9,489 nt of DNA from an uncultured Megasphaera sp. (GTDB lineage: Bacteria; Bacillota; Negativicutes; Veillonellales; Megasphaeraceae). The notes beneath the pieces are model-generated. The model saw nothing but the letters and a program-made list of their open reading frames with translations. It searched no databases and was not told the origin of the DNA. Positions 1-7,178 of this stretch are shown in pieces. Location of the stretch: the NCBI GenBank assembly GCA_902464195.1, contig CABQJB010000069.1, positions 1 to 9,489 of the forward strand, in the 5' to 3' direction. The stretch's first letter is position 1; the number at the start of each line of letters is the position of its first letter. The translations under genes and the position numbers were made by a program.

Positions 1-68
1 ATGCCCCGGAGCGGGACAAAAGGCAGGGCCAGGATATCTTGTTCGTTGAGCACAACGTTTTCGTTCAT
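1..68 (-). CDS. lon: Lon ATP-dependent protease, N-terminal fragment (cut by window edge)
   Basis: Only the first 22 codons are present; the gene runs off the left edge. The translation from the ATG at 66-68 is MNENVVLNEQDI followed by LALPFVPLRG. The LPxxPLRG stretch is the hallmark opening of the Lon N-terminal substrate-recognition domain, usually continuing into a VVFP-like sequence. A Shine-Dalgarno sequence (GAAGGTG, about 77-83) sits six bases upstream, which supports the start. Lon is a cytoplasmic AAA+ serine protease that degrades misfolded and some regulatory proteins. It follows clpX, a common Firmicutes arrangement (tig, clp, lon), but a hairpin terminator separates the two, so it may be a separate transcription unit. 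The call rests on a short fragment plus context; I cannot tell LonA from LonB from this piece, although the N-domain start favours LonA. Confidence 0.82.
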   Translation of the reverse strand, partial: MNENVVLNEQDILALPFVPLRG

Positions 69-88
69 ACATTTCACCTTCTTCTATG

Positions 89-130
89 AAAAAATAAAAC
101 TCATTTCCGGTTTGAGAAATGAGTTTTATT
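89..130 (-). terminator. Rho-independent terminator between clpX and lon
   Basis: On the minus strand, 14 bases (AATAAAACTCATTT, 117-130) pair perfectly with AAATGAGTTTTATT (93-106) around a 10-base loop, and a run of six T follows (89-94). The stem is AT-rich, so it may be leaky. It lies ten bases after the clpX stop and 20 bases before the lon start, so it would end the tig-clpP-clpX transcript or attenuate read-through into lon. Confidence 0.78.
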
Positions 131-134
131 GTAC

Positions 135-140
135 ATTATA
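135..140 (-). promoter_or_regulatory. Candidate extended -10 promoter element for lon
   Basis: The minus strand reads TGATATAAT, a perfect TGn-TATAAT extended -10, overlapping the clpX stop codon. No convincing -35 is seen at 16-18 bp spacing (the 17-bp position reads TCGTAT). Start of transcription would fall near 128, inside the terminator stem at 93-130. It may be a real lon promoter whose RNA begins with the hairpin, or chance similarity in an AT-rich gap. Confidence 0.4.
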
Positions 141-1379
141 TCATTTTACCTCTTTCAATACGAGGTCAGGCTCAGCGCCTTCTTTGACGCATTTTTCCGT
201 GACGATGCACTTGGTGACGTCGTCGCGGCTCGGTACATCAAACATGACGTCGAGCATGATCCGTTCGATGATGGAGCGAAGCCCGCGGGCACCGGTATTG
301 CGCCGCAGCGCTTCCTTGGCAATGGCCTGAAGAGCTTCCGGCGTAAATTCAAGATCTACGTCGTCCATGGACAGCATCTTCTGATACTGTTTGACCAGGG
401 CGTTCTTCGGTTCTGTCAGGATGTGTACCATCGCATCTTCATCGAGAGGATTGAGGGTAACCAATACGGGCAGGCGGCCGATCAATTCCGGGATGAGGCC
501 GAACTTCTGGAGGTCCGTCGGGATGATTTCCTTGAGGAGCGATTCCATGGAGTGTTCGGACTTGGAGTGGATGTCCGCACCGAAGCCCATATTCTTGTCC
601 GTCGTACGGTTGAGGATGGTCTTGTCGATGCCATCGAAAGCGCCGCCGCAGATGAACAGGATGTTCGTCGTGTCGATCTGGAGCATTTCCTGATGAGGAT
701 GCTTGCGGCCGCCCTGAGGCGGAACGCCGGCCACGGTTCCTTCGAGGATTTTCAACAGGGCCTGCTGAACGCCTTCACCGGAAACGTCACGGGTAATGGA
801 CGGGTTTTCCGATTTGCGGGCAATCTTATCGATTTCATCGATATAGATGATACCCCGTTCGGCTTTAGCAATATCGTAATCAGCAGCCTGGATGAGCTTG
901 AGCAGGCAGTTTTCGACGTCTTCGCCGACATAGCCGGCTTCGGTCAGGCTCGTTGCATCGGCGATGGCAAAGGGCACATCGAGGAGACGGGCCAAGGTCT
1001 GGGCCAGGAGGGTCTTGCCGCTCCCAGTCGGACCGACCATGACGATATTCGATTTCTGGAGCTCTACATCGTCATCAGAGGCACTGAAATTGGTCTGGAG
1101 CCGCTTGTAGTGGTTATACACTGCGACGGAAAGGGTCTTCTTGGCTGCTTCCTGGCCGATGACATATTCATCAAGGGTAGCCTTGATTTCATGCGGCGTC
1201 GGCAGGTCTTTCAGCTGAAAGTCCGGCGTTTCTTCCGCCTTTTCTTCTTCCATGATGTGCTGCGCTACGGCAACACATTCGTCACAGATGTAGACTCCCG
1301 GGCCGGCAATGAGCTTCTGTACTTCGCTCTGAGGCCGGCCGCAGAAACTGCAACGCGGTTCATCATTCCTATCGTTCAT
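141..1379 (-). CDS. clpX: ClpX, ATP-binding unfoldase subunit of the ClpXP protease
   Basis: This 412-residue protein is full length for ClpX. An N-terminal zinc-binding domain carries Cys10, Cys13, Cys32 and Cys35. The AAA+ module shows Walker A GPTGSGKT (116-123), the pore loop GYVGED (149-154), Walker B IIYIDEID (177-184), the RKH loop (225-227) and sensor 2 GARGLRS (363-369). ClpX recognises tagged substrates, unfolds them with ATP and feeds them into ClpP in the cytoplasm. The ClpP-docking loop, IGF in most ClpX, reads MGF here (264-266). The start is fixed by the zinc domain and by an AGGAGG eight bases upstream. It begins 17 bases after the clpP stop, so the two are co-transcribed. A terminator follows its stop codon. 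Confidence 0.98.
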   Translation of the reverse strand: MNDRNDEPRCSFCGRPQSEVQKLIAGPGVYICDECVAVAQHIMEEEKAEETPDFQLKDLPTPHEIKATLDEYVIGQEAAKKTLSVAVYNHYKRLQTNFSASDDDVELQKSNIVMVGPTGSGKTLLAQTLARLLDVPFAIADATSLTEAGYVGEDVENCLLKLIQAADYDIAKAERGIIYIDEIDKIARKSENPSITRDVSGEGVQQALLKILEGTVAGVPPQGGRKHPHQEMLQIDTTNILFICGGAFDGIDKTILNRTTDKNMGFGADIHSKSEHSMESLLKEIIPTDLQKFGLIPELIGRLPVLVTLNPLDEDAMVHILTEPKNALVKQYQKMLSMDDVDLEFTPEALQAIAKEALRRNTGARGLRSIIERIMLDVMFDVPSRDDVTKCIVTEKCVKEGAEPDLVLKEVK

Positions 1380-1396
1380 CTTGTCTTCCTCCTGTC

Positions 1397-2002
1397 CTAT
1401 TTCGTTTCATCCGGCAGCGGACGGGTCAGGATTTCATCGATGAGGCCGTATTCCTTGGCTTCTTCAGCAGTCATGAAATTATCCCGTTCCGTATCCTTCT
1501 GGATGACGTCAATGGGCTGGCCTGTGTGTTCAGACAAGATACCGTTCAATTCCTTACGCATGCGCAGGATTTCGCGGGCATGGATTTCGATTTCCGTGGC
1601 CTGGCCCTGAACACCGCCGAGAGGCTGGTGGATCATGACCTGGGAATGCGGCAGGGCGAAGCGTTTGCCCTTGGCACCGGCCGTCAGGAGTACCGACGCC
1701 ATACTGGCAGCGGAACCGACGCAGATCGTCGAAACATCCGGCTTGATGTACTGCATGGTATCGTAGATGGCCATGCCTGCCGTGACGACGCCGCCAGGGC
1801 TGTTGATATATAAATGGATATCCTTGTCAGGATTTTCTGCTTCCAGGAAAAGGAGCTGGGCGATGATGCTGTTGGCAACGGTATCATCGATAGGGCCGCC
1901 GAGGAAGACGATGCGGTCTTTCAACAGGCGGGAATAAATATCATAGCTCCGTTCACCTTGCGCCGTCTGTTCGACGACGATCGGTACATACATATTTGTC
2001 AA
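1397..2002 (-). CDS. clpP: ClpP, ATP-dependent Clp protease proteolytic subunit
   Basis: This is the serine protease chamber of ClpXP, which forms a double heptameric ring in the cytoplasm. The translation contains the ClpP active-site blocks: GSAASMAS with the nucleophilic Ser, MIHQPLGG with the catalytic His, and KDTERD with the catalytic Asp. These are Ser100, His125 and Asp174 when counted from the TTG at 2002. The start is ambiguous. The conserved sequence begins MYVPIVVEQT at an ATG at 1993, but the only Shine-Dalgarno (GGAGG, 2011-2015) lies 17 bases from that ATG and an ideal 8 bases from an in-frame TTG at 2002. I therefore chose the TTG (201 residues; 198 from ATG). A GTG at 2011 would overlap the ribosome site and is unlikely. 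The gene lies 32 bases after tig and 17 bases before clpX, in one operon. Confidence 0.97.
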   Translation of the reverse strand: MTNMYVPIVVEQTAQGERSYDIYSRLLKDRIVFLGGPIDDTVANSIIAQLLFLEAENPDKDIHLYINSPGGVVTAGMAIYDTMQYIKPDVSTICVGSAASMASVLLTAGAKGKRFALPHSQVMIHQPLGGVQGQATEIEIHAREILRMRKELNGILSEHTGQPIDVIQKDTERDNFMTAEEAKEYGLIDEILTRPLPDETK

Positions 2003-2010
2003 AACTAACA

Positions 2011-2015
2011 CCTCC
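2011..2015 (-). promoter_or_regulatory. Shine-Dalgarno of clpP, decides between TTG and ATG start
   Basis: GGAGG is eight bases from an in-frame TTG (2000-2002) and 17 from the ATG (1991-1993). A small 5-bp inverted repeat, CCGGA (2028-2032) with TCCGG (2014-2018), overlaps its first two G residues and could partly mask the site. Confidence 0.7.
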
Positions 2016-2034
2016 GGAGAATGCGTTTCCGGGA

Positions 2035-3378
2035 TTAGTCTTCAGCCTTAACTTCTTCAGCTTTAGCTTCTTCTTTTTTGTCTTCGTTCGGGTCGACAGC
2101 ATTTTTCAGGATGAAGCTGGCTGCTTTTTTACGGCCGACAGACTGTACAAGCATGGGAACGCGATGTTCTTTCAAAATAATCTTGTAGACTTCTTTCGGA
2201 TCGGCGCCGAAGTTCTGAGCCATCGTGATGATTTCAGCCTGGAGATCGATGTCTTTGACTTCAATGTTTTCAGCTTTGGCGATAGCTTCGAGAACGAGGT
2301 CCATCTTTACGTTTTCTTTAGCCGGTTCAGCGTAATGTTCTTTGAGTTTGTCCATATCCTGGTTCATGTATTTGAGATAATCGTCGAGGCTCATGCGCTG
2401 TGTTTCCAGTTTCATGGCCAGTTCTTCGATCATCTGGTCGATCTTGTCGTCAATCATGACCTGCGGGATATCGACTTCGGCATTGTTGACAGCCGTCTTC
2501 AAGACTTCGGAGTTGAATTTTTCCAAAGCCTGGAAGGAGGCTTTCGATTCGAGGCGTTTGCGGATGTCGGCTTTGAGGTCGTCGACGCTGTCGAATTTAC
2601 CGGCTTCTTTAGCGAATTCATCATCGATGGCCGGGAGTTCGCTGCGTTTTACGTCGTTGACTTTAACGGCGAAGACAGCTTCTTTGCCAGCCAGGGATTT
2701 TTCAAAGTAATCTTCCGGGAAAGTGACTTTGACGTCTTTTTCGTCGCCAGCTTTGCAGCCGATGAGCTGATCTTCAAAGCCCGGGATGAAGCTGCCGGAA
2801 CCGATCTGGAGCGGATAGGATTTGCCTTCGCCGCCTTCGAATGCGACGCCGTCGACAGTGCCTTTGAAATCGATGACAGCGAAGTCATCTTTTGCGATTT
2901 CCGTGCCTTCCGGAGCTACGACGAGTTTCGCATGCTGTTTCTGGAGGTTAGCCAGTTCTTTAGATACGTCTTCGTCAGTTACGTTGACTTTGTCTTTAGC
3001 AACGGTAATGCCTTTGTATTCGCCGAGTTTGACTTCCGGTTTCTTGGTGACCGTAGCTTCAAATACGACGTCTTTGCCTTTTTCGTCGGTAATGACGTTC
3101 AATTCCGGTTCAGTTACAGGAACGATGCCTTCCTGGTCGAGGGCGTCGCTGTAGGCTTTATTGGCAATAGCTTCAAAAACTTCCTGTTTGACAGCATCTT
3201 TGCCCAAGAAGCTTTCCAGTACCATGCGCGGTGCTTTCCCCTTGCGGAAGCCCGGGATATTGACACGGCTTGCCAAGTTCTTGCAAGCGGCTGCAGCCTG
3301 TTTGGAAGCGTCTTTAGCAGGCACTTCGATGTGCAGGGTTACTTTGTGCTGGTCTACTTCATTTACTGTTACGTTCAT
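2035..3378 (-). CDS. tig: Trigger factor, ribosome-associated chaperone and prolyl isomerase
   Basis: Trigger factor binds ribosomal protein L23 at the exit tunnel, shields nascent chains and catalyses prolyl isomerisation. The 447-residue length is usual. The N-terminal ribosome-binding domain has the signature loop GFRKGKAP (43-50). An FKBP-type isomerase domain spans about 163-245, with DFKGTVDGVAFEGG (170-183) and GSGSFIPGFEDQLIG (193-207). The rest (about 250-430) is the helical arm region. The tail (432-447) is a Lys/Glu/Ala-rich charged stretch. An AAGGAGG site lies about eleven bases before the ATG. It is the first gene of the tig-clpP-clpX unit, driven by the promoter at 3447-3475. 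I see no CtsR or CIRCE heat-shock operator in its upstream region. Confidence 0.98.
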   Translation of the reverse strand: MNVTVNEVDQHKVTLHIEVPAKDASKQAAAACKNLASRVNIPGFRKGKAPRMVLESFLGKDAVKQEVFEAIANKAYSDALDQEGIVPVTEPELNVITDEKGKDVVFEATVTKKPEVKLGEYKGITVAKDKVNVTDEDVSKELANLQKQHAKLVVAPEGTEIAKDDFAVIDFKGTVDGVAFEGGEGKSYPLQIGSGSFIPGFEDQLIGCKAGDEKDVKVTFPEDYFEKSLAGKEAVFAVKVNDVKRSELPAIDDEFAKEAGKFDSVDDLKADIRKRLESKASFQALEKFNSEVLKTAVNNAEVDIPQVMIDDKIDQMIEELAMKLETQRMSLDDYLKYMNQDMDKLKEHYAEPAKENVKMDLVLEAIAKAENIEVKDIDLQAEIITMAQNFGADPKEVYKIILKEHRVPMLVQSVGRKKAASFILKNAVDPNEDKKEEAKAEEVKAED

Positions 3379-3446
3379 TCTAAGTATGTCCTCCTTATGG
3401 GCCGGTAGAGCCCTGAATATCTCTAAAATACCATATTACGCTCTAC

Positions 3447-3475
3447 ATCATACCACAACTTTACTTTTTTTACAA
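3447..3475 (-). promoter_or_regulatory. Vegetative promoter of tig-clpP-clpX
   Basis: On the minus strand -35 TTGTAA (3470-3475) and -10 TATGAT (3447-3452) are separated by exactly 17 bases. The -10 is preceded by TGG, giving an extended TGn motif. The predicted start is near 3440, leaving a leader of about 62 bases before tig. A GTAGAGC/GCTCTAC inverted repeat (3440-3446 and 3405-3411) flanks the start region; its meaning is unclear. Confidence 0.75.
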
Positions 3476-3483
3476 TATGGGAT

Positions 3484-3513
3484 AAAGAGGCTGCCTATGA
3501 AGACAGCCTCTTT
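3484..3513 (-). terminator. Terminator-like hairpin after pheT
   Basis: AAAGAGGCTGTC (3502-3513) pairs with GGCAGCCTCTTT (3484-3495), with one T.G wobble, around a six-base loop. On the minus strand only three T then ATCCC follow, so the tail is weak, and the stem is nearly symmetric with TTTAA on the other side. It lies about 40 bases after the pheT stop and just upstream of the tig promoter. Its sequence is closely related to the hairpin at 9430-9462. Confidence 0.7.
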
Positions 3514-3516
3514 AAG

Positions 3517-3537
3517 TGGCTAGCAGTTAGTGATTAG
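3517..3537. repeat. Degenerate heptad repeat, three units, beside the pheT hairpin
   Basis: On the plus strand three seven-base units follow each other: TGGCTAG, CAGTTAG, TGATTAG. All end in YTAG or TTAG. The first unit joins the hairpin through AAG, just as at 9463-9472, where the same arrangement recurs with cleaner units. Confidence 0.6.
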
Positions 3538-3552
3538 CGGATGGTTTGAAAT

Positions 3553-5979
3553 TTACCGCAATTCGCAGCCGAATTTTTCTTTCAGGTCTTTGACGATGGC
3601 GTCGACCGGGGCCTGGATGTCGGCATCGGTCAGGGTTCCTTCTTCGGAACGGAAGACTAAGGAATAAGCCAGGCTCTTATAGCCCTGCGGGACCTGTTTG
3701 CCCGTGTACATGTCGAAGAGGTGGACGGCTTCCAGGTTGTCGCCGCCGTCTTCCTTGATGACGCTGACGATATCGGCATTGGCCGTAGCCAGCGGTGCCA
3801 GGAAGGCCAGGTCGCGGCTCGAGGCCGGGAACTTGGCGACTTTATGGTAATCCGGCAGGAGGTTGACCAAGGGCAGGATGGCGTCCATGTGCATTTCAAA
3901 GATGTAGACCGGACCGGCGACGTCGTAGTTGTCGACAGCCTTGGGATGGAGTTCGCCGAAGTCGCAGAGGACTTTGCCGTCTTTGACGTAGCGGGCGGCT
4001 TTGCCCGGATGGAGCGGTGCCCAGTCGGAGACTTCCAGGTCGGCCTGGATGCCCAGTCCCTGGAGGACGGCTTCGACGAGGCCCTTGACGTCATAGAAGT
4101 CATAATTTTCCGCCTTGGCCGGCCATTCAGCGGCTGTGCGCTGGCCATAGAGAAGGCCGGTGACGTAGAATTCCTGTTCCGGCAGTTCCGTCAGGGGCAG
4201 CTGTTTCGGCCGATAGACCGGTGCGATTTCGTAGATGCCGACAGACGGATTCTTGACGGCCTGGTTGCGGACCAGGACATCCATCAAGGTCGGTACCAGC
4301 GTCGTCCGCATGAGCGGGAAATCTTCTGTAATCGGGTTGAGGATAGGTACGGCATTGTATACGGGATCGCCGTCCTTAAAGAGGAGCTTCTTCAGCTGGT
4401 CCGGATGCATGAAGCTGAAGGTGACCGTTTCGTTGAGGCCGCTGCTGCTGAGGATGGACGAAATCTTTTCGCCTACGTCGTGATGGAAGCCGGCTTCGCC
4501 TTTGGAAATAGGTGCAGACGGACGCGTAGACGGAATGTTTTCATAGCCGTAGACACGGGCCACTTCTTCGGCGATGTCCGGCATTTCCGTGCAGTCGCCG
4601 CGGTAGCTGGGAACGACAGCCGTCAAGGTTTCGCCGTCTTTTTCCATTCCGAACTGCAGCGTTTCCAGGATATGGACCATGTCGGCTTCCGGGATTTCCG
4701 TGCCCAGGAATTTATTGACCTGAGCTGCCGTGAAGGCGATGCGCATCGTAGCTTGTGGTTTCGGATAGACATCGACGACACCTTTGGCTACGTCGCAGGC
4801 GCCCATTTCCTGGAGGAGCTGAGCACAGCGGTCGATGGAGTTGATGCAGCTGTCTGAATCGAGACCTCGTTCAAAACGACCGGAAGCTTCCGAACGCAGG
4901 CCGAGCATGCGGCCCGTATGGCGGATGTTGGAACCTTTAAAGGAAGCACATTCAAGAATGACCGTCGTCGTCTGATTCGTGACTTCCGAGTCCATGCCGC
5001 CCATGATGCCGGCAATGCAGCAGGCTTTTTCTTCATCGGCGATGACCAGCATGTTATCATTCAATTTGCGGTCTACATCATCCAGCGTCTTCATGGCTTC
5101 ATCAGCTTTGGCCCGGCGGGCGATGAGATGATGGCCGGCAACTTTATCGTAGTCACAGGCGTGGAGTGGGATGCCCAGTTCGATCATCGTGTAGTTCGTA
5201 GCATCGACGACGTTGTTGATGGGACGGACGCCGGATTTGCGCAGGCGCTGCTGCATCCACATAGGCGACTTACCGATTTTGACGTTCAAGAGCAGGCGGG
5301 CCGTATAACGGCTGCACAGTTCGTCGTCGTCAATGGATACCTTGACTTTGCCGTCGATGGGCGTATCACATTCTTTGACGGAAATATCCGGGTAGCGGGC
5401 TTCTTTGCCGCTGAGGACAGCGAATTCACGGGACAGGCCGACCATAGAGAAGCAGTCGGCGCGGTTAGCCGTCAGTTCATATTCATAGACGACGTCGCGG
5501 ACCTGAAGATAATCGGCGGCATCGACGCCGAGTGGCGTATCGGGCGGCAAAATCCAGATGCCTTCCCGTTCTTCCGGCAGGAGCAGGCTGTCATCGAAGC
5601 CGAATTCATGGGCCGAGCAGAACATGCCGTTGGACAAGACGCCGCGCAGTTTCGAGCGCTTGATTTTCGTGCCGCCCGGCAGATGAGCGCCGTGGACGGC
5701 GACGGGGACGATCTGGCCGACGCGGACGTTGGTCGCAGCCGTGACGATCTGTAGCTGTTCGTCGCCCATATCGACCTGGCAGACGACGAGTTTATCCGCA
5801 TCGGGATGTTTGTCGATCTGAAGGATCTTCCCGGTCTTTACTTTCTTGACTTCTGTCCCCCAGTATTCCACCTGTTCGACAGGGATACCGGCGATGGTCA
5901 ATTTATCGGCAAATGCCTGCATGTCCTGGTTCATGTCGACGTCGACATAATCCTGCATCCAAGTTAAAGAACTTTTCAT
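3553..5979 (-). CDS. pheT: Phenylalanyl-tRNA synthetase beta subunit
   Basis: PheT forms the alpha2-beta2 synthetase with PheS; it supports the active site, edits misacylated Tyr-tRNA and binds the tRNA. The protein is 808 residues, normal for the bacterial long form. In order: N-terminal core opening SSLTWMQDYVD; an EMAP-type tRNA-binding OB fold (about 44-152) with HPDADKL (58-64); the B3/B4 editing region (about 214-390) with RPINNVVDATNY (252-263) and GIMGG (324-328), then SEASGRFERG (363-372); a B5 domain (about 405-480) with SYRGDC (458-463); a catalytic-like core; and a C-terminal ferredoxin-fold anticodon-binding domain (about 715-808). The start lies 13 bases after the pheS stop. Its ribosome site GGAGGG overlaps the pheS TAG, suggesting translational coupling and equal subunit synthesis. 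Confidence 0.98.
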   Translation of the reverse strand: MKSSLTWMQDYVDVDMNQDMQAFADKLTIAGIPVEQVEYWGTEVKKVKTGKILQIDKHPDADKLVVCQVDMGDEQLQIVTAATNVRVGQIVPVAVHGAHLPGGTKIKRSKLRGVLSNGMFCSAHEFGFDDSLLLPEEREGIWILPPDTPLGVDAADYLQVRDVVYEYELTANRADCFSMVGLSREFAVLSGKEARYPDISVKECDTPIDGKVKVSIDDDELCSRYTARLLLNVKIGKSPMWMQQRLRKSGVRPINNVVDATNYTMIELGIPLHACDYDKVAGHHLIARRAKADEAMKTLDDVDRKLNDNMLVIADEEKACCIAGIMGGMDSEVTNQTTTVILECASFKGSNIRHTGRMLGLRSEASGRFERGLDSDSCINSIDRCAQLLQEMGACDVAKGVVDVYPKPQATMRIAFTAAQVNKFLGTEIPEADMVHILETLQFGMEKDGETLTAVVPSYRGDCTEMPDIAEEVARVYGYENIPSTRPSAPISKGEAGFHHDVGEKISSILSSSGLNETVTFSFMHPDQLKKLLFKDGDPVYNAVPILNPITEDFPLMRTTLVPTLMDVLVRNQAVKNPSVGIYEIAPVYRPKQLPLTELPEQEFYVTGLLYGQRTAAEWPAKAENYDFYDVKGLVEAVLQGLGIQADLEVSDWAPLHPGKAARYVKDGKVLCDFGELHPKAVDNYDVAGPVYIFEMHMDAILPLVNLLPDYHKVAKFPASSRDLAFLAPLATANADIVSVIKEDGGDNLEAVHLFDMYTGKQVPQGYKSLAYSLVFRSEEGTLTDADIQAPVDAIVKDLKEKFGCELR

Positions 5980-5992
5980 TATTCATACCCTC

Positions 5993-7018
5993 CTAGAACT
6001 GGTTCAAGAACCGCATATCGTTTTCATAGAACAAGCGCAAATCATCGATGCCGTATTTCAGCATGGCAATGCGTTCGACGCCCATACCAAAGGCAAAGCC
6101 CGTGACGACGTCCGGATCATAGCCGTTCAGGCGCAGGACGCTGGGGTTGACCATGCCGCAGCCGAGGATTTCCAGCCAGCCCGTGTGGGAGCAGACACGG
6201 CAGCCCTTGCCGCCGCACATGACGCAGGAAATATCGACTTCGGCGCTCGGTTCCGTAAAGGGGAAGTAGCTGGCGCGGAAGCGGACTTTCGTCTGCGGTC
6301 CGAAGATGTCGCGCAGGAAGTCTTCGAGCATGCCCTTGAGGTCGGAGAAGCGAATGTCCTTGTCGATGATCATGCCTTCCATCTGATGGAAGACCGGCGA
6401 ATGGGTCGCATCGTAGTCGCAGCGGTATACCTTGCCCGGTGCGATAATCTTGAACGGTTCATTGGGCTTATGGGACTGTAAGGTCCGGGCCTGCATGCCC
6501 GATGTATGGGTCCGCAGAAGGATGTTATCCGTAATGTACATAGAATCCTGCATGTCCCGGGCCGGATGGTCTTCCGGCAGGTTCAGGCACTGGAAGTTAT
6601 AGTAGTCCGATTCGATATCTGTCCCTTCGACGATGGAGAAGCCCATGCGCAGGAAGGAGTCTTCCATGAGGCGCAGGGTCTGATGAAGGGGATGTTCGTG
6701 GCCCATGACCGGCTTGCGGCCCGGCAGGGTAATGTCGATTTTTTCCGATTCGATCTTGGCAGCCAATTCCTGGGCCTTGACTTCTTCCATCTTGGCCTGG
6801 AGCTGCTCTTCGATGGCATTGCGGGCCGTATTGACGAGCTGGCCGATTTTAGGCCGTTCTTCTTTGGAAAAATTCTTCATTTCCTTCATGATTGCCGTCA
6901 GTTCCCCTTTTTTACCCAGGAACTTGACGCGGATATCCTGTACGTCCTGAAGATGTTCGCTCTTGGCGAGCTGTTCATTGACGGCCGCTTTAATGGCCTC
7001 GATCTTATCACTGATCAT
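5993..7018 (-). CDS. pheS: Phenylalanyl-tRNA synthetase alpha subunit
   Basis: PheS carries the class II catalytic site that charges tRNA-Phe with phenylalanine. It is 341 residues, as expected. An N-terminal coiled-coil arm (about 1-90, rich in Glu/Lys) binds the tRNA. The catalytic domain has the motif 2 region KVYRCDYDATHSPVFHQMEG (196-215), then FRASYFPFTEPSAEVD (247-262), and motif 3 GFAFGMGVERIAML (307-320). Ala309 corresponds to the phenylalanine-pocket alanine (Ala294 in E. coli). Four cysteines, Cys265, Cys268, Cys273 and Cys276, in CVMCGGKGCRVC form a zinc-knuckle-like insert found in some PheS lineages. The ATG follows AGGAGG at eight bases. It is the first gene after the T-box leader, so expression depends on uncharged tRNA-Phe. 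Confidence 0.98.
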   Translation of the reverse strand: MISDKIEAIKAAVNEQLAKSEHLQDVQDIRVKFLGKKGELTAIMKEMKNFSKEERPKIGQLVNTARNAIEEQLQAKMEEVKAQELAAKIESEKIDITLPGRKPVMGHEHPLHQTLRLMEDSFLRMGFSIVEGTDIESDYYNFQCLNLPEDHPARDMQDSMYITDNILLRTHTSGMQARTLQSHKPNEPFKIIAPGKVYRCDYDATHSPVFHQMEGMIIDKDIRFSDLKGMLEDFLRDIFGPQTKVRFRASYFPFTEPSAEVDISCVMCGGKGCRVCSHTGWLEILGCGMVNPSVLRLNGYDPDVVTGFAFGMGVERIAMLKYGIDDLRLFYENDMRFLNQF

Positions 7019-7044
7019 ACTTTCTTCCTCCTACTGGCAAGTAC

Positions 7045-7083
7045 AAAAAAAATAGACTCCCGCCCCCTAAGGGGCGAAAGTCT
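7045..7083 (-). terminator. T-box intrinsic terminator
   Basis: AGACTTTCGCCCC (7071-7083) pairs with GGGGCGGGAGTCT (7054-7066), thirteen pairs including two T.G wobbles, with a TTAG loop. An ATTTTTTTT run follows at 7045-7053. It is strong and sits 26 bases before the pheS start codon. Confidence 0.93.
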
Positions 7084-7101
7084 CATTCGCGGTACCACCC
7101 T
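7070..7101 (-). promoter_or_regulatory. T-box antiterminator
   Basis: AGGG (7098-7101) pairs with CCCT (7070-7073), the bulge TGGTACC (7091-7097) stays open for the tRNA end, and GCGAA (7086-7090) pairs with TTCGC (7074-7078). This is the canonical antiterminator shape. Its 3' half uses the bases that form the 5' arm of the terminator, so the two folds exclude each other. Confidence 0.85.
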
Positions 7102-7171
7102 ACTTGATTCTCGATTGTCCTGTAACGGGAACTCCCGTCCTGCCTACTCCGTTCAGCAGGAGGCTCTAAAG

Positions 7172-7178
7172 TGAACGC
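7172..7178 (-). promoter_or_regulatory. T-box specifier loop with UUC (Phe) codon
   Basis: The 3' strand of the internal loop in stem I reads GCGTTCA, with TTC at 7173-7175 followed by A. The opposite strand is AGGGG (7245-7249). This codon agrees with the downstream pheS and pheT genes. I do not recognise the usual AGUA-type sequence on the 5' strand, so the exact loop geometry is uncertain. Confidence 0.8.

Noticed and set aside
129..1610. 493-codon plus-strand open frame across clpX and clpP
   Set aside because: It is antisense to two unmistakable conserved genes, has no family resemblance and no ribosome site that I can see. Codon bias of the real genes keeps the opposite frame free of stops.
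1996..3408. 470-codon plus-strand open frame opposite trigger factor, Phe/Asp/Val-rich
   Set aside because: Composition is what the reverse complement of Glu/Lys/Asp-rich trigger factor codons gives. No domain is recognisable.
3405..3446. GTAGAGC/GCTCTAC inverted repeat as a tig operator or leader hairpin
   Set aside because: One arm lies between the -10 and the predicted start, so it would be mostly untranscribed, and the 28-base gap is wide. Seven bases can match by chance.
3379..3552. Heat-shock operators (CtsR tandem heptad or CIRCE) upstream of tig-clpP-clpX
   Set aside because: I looked for GGTCAAA tandem repeats and for the TTAGCACTC-type inverted repeat and found neither. Only a vegetative-type promoter is visible.
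3721..4857. 378-codon plus-strand open frame opposite pheT
   Set aside because: It is a shadow of the PheT coding frame with no independent support; the same holds for the frame at 4918-5754.
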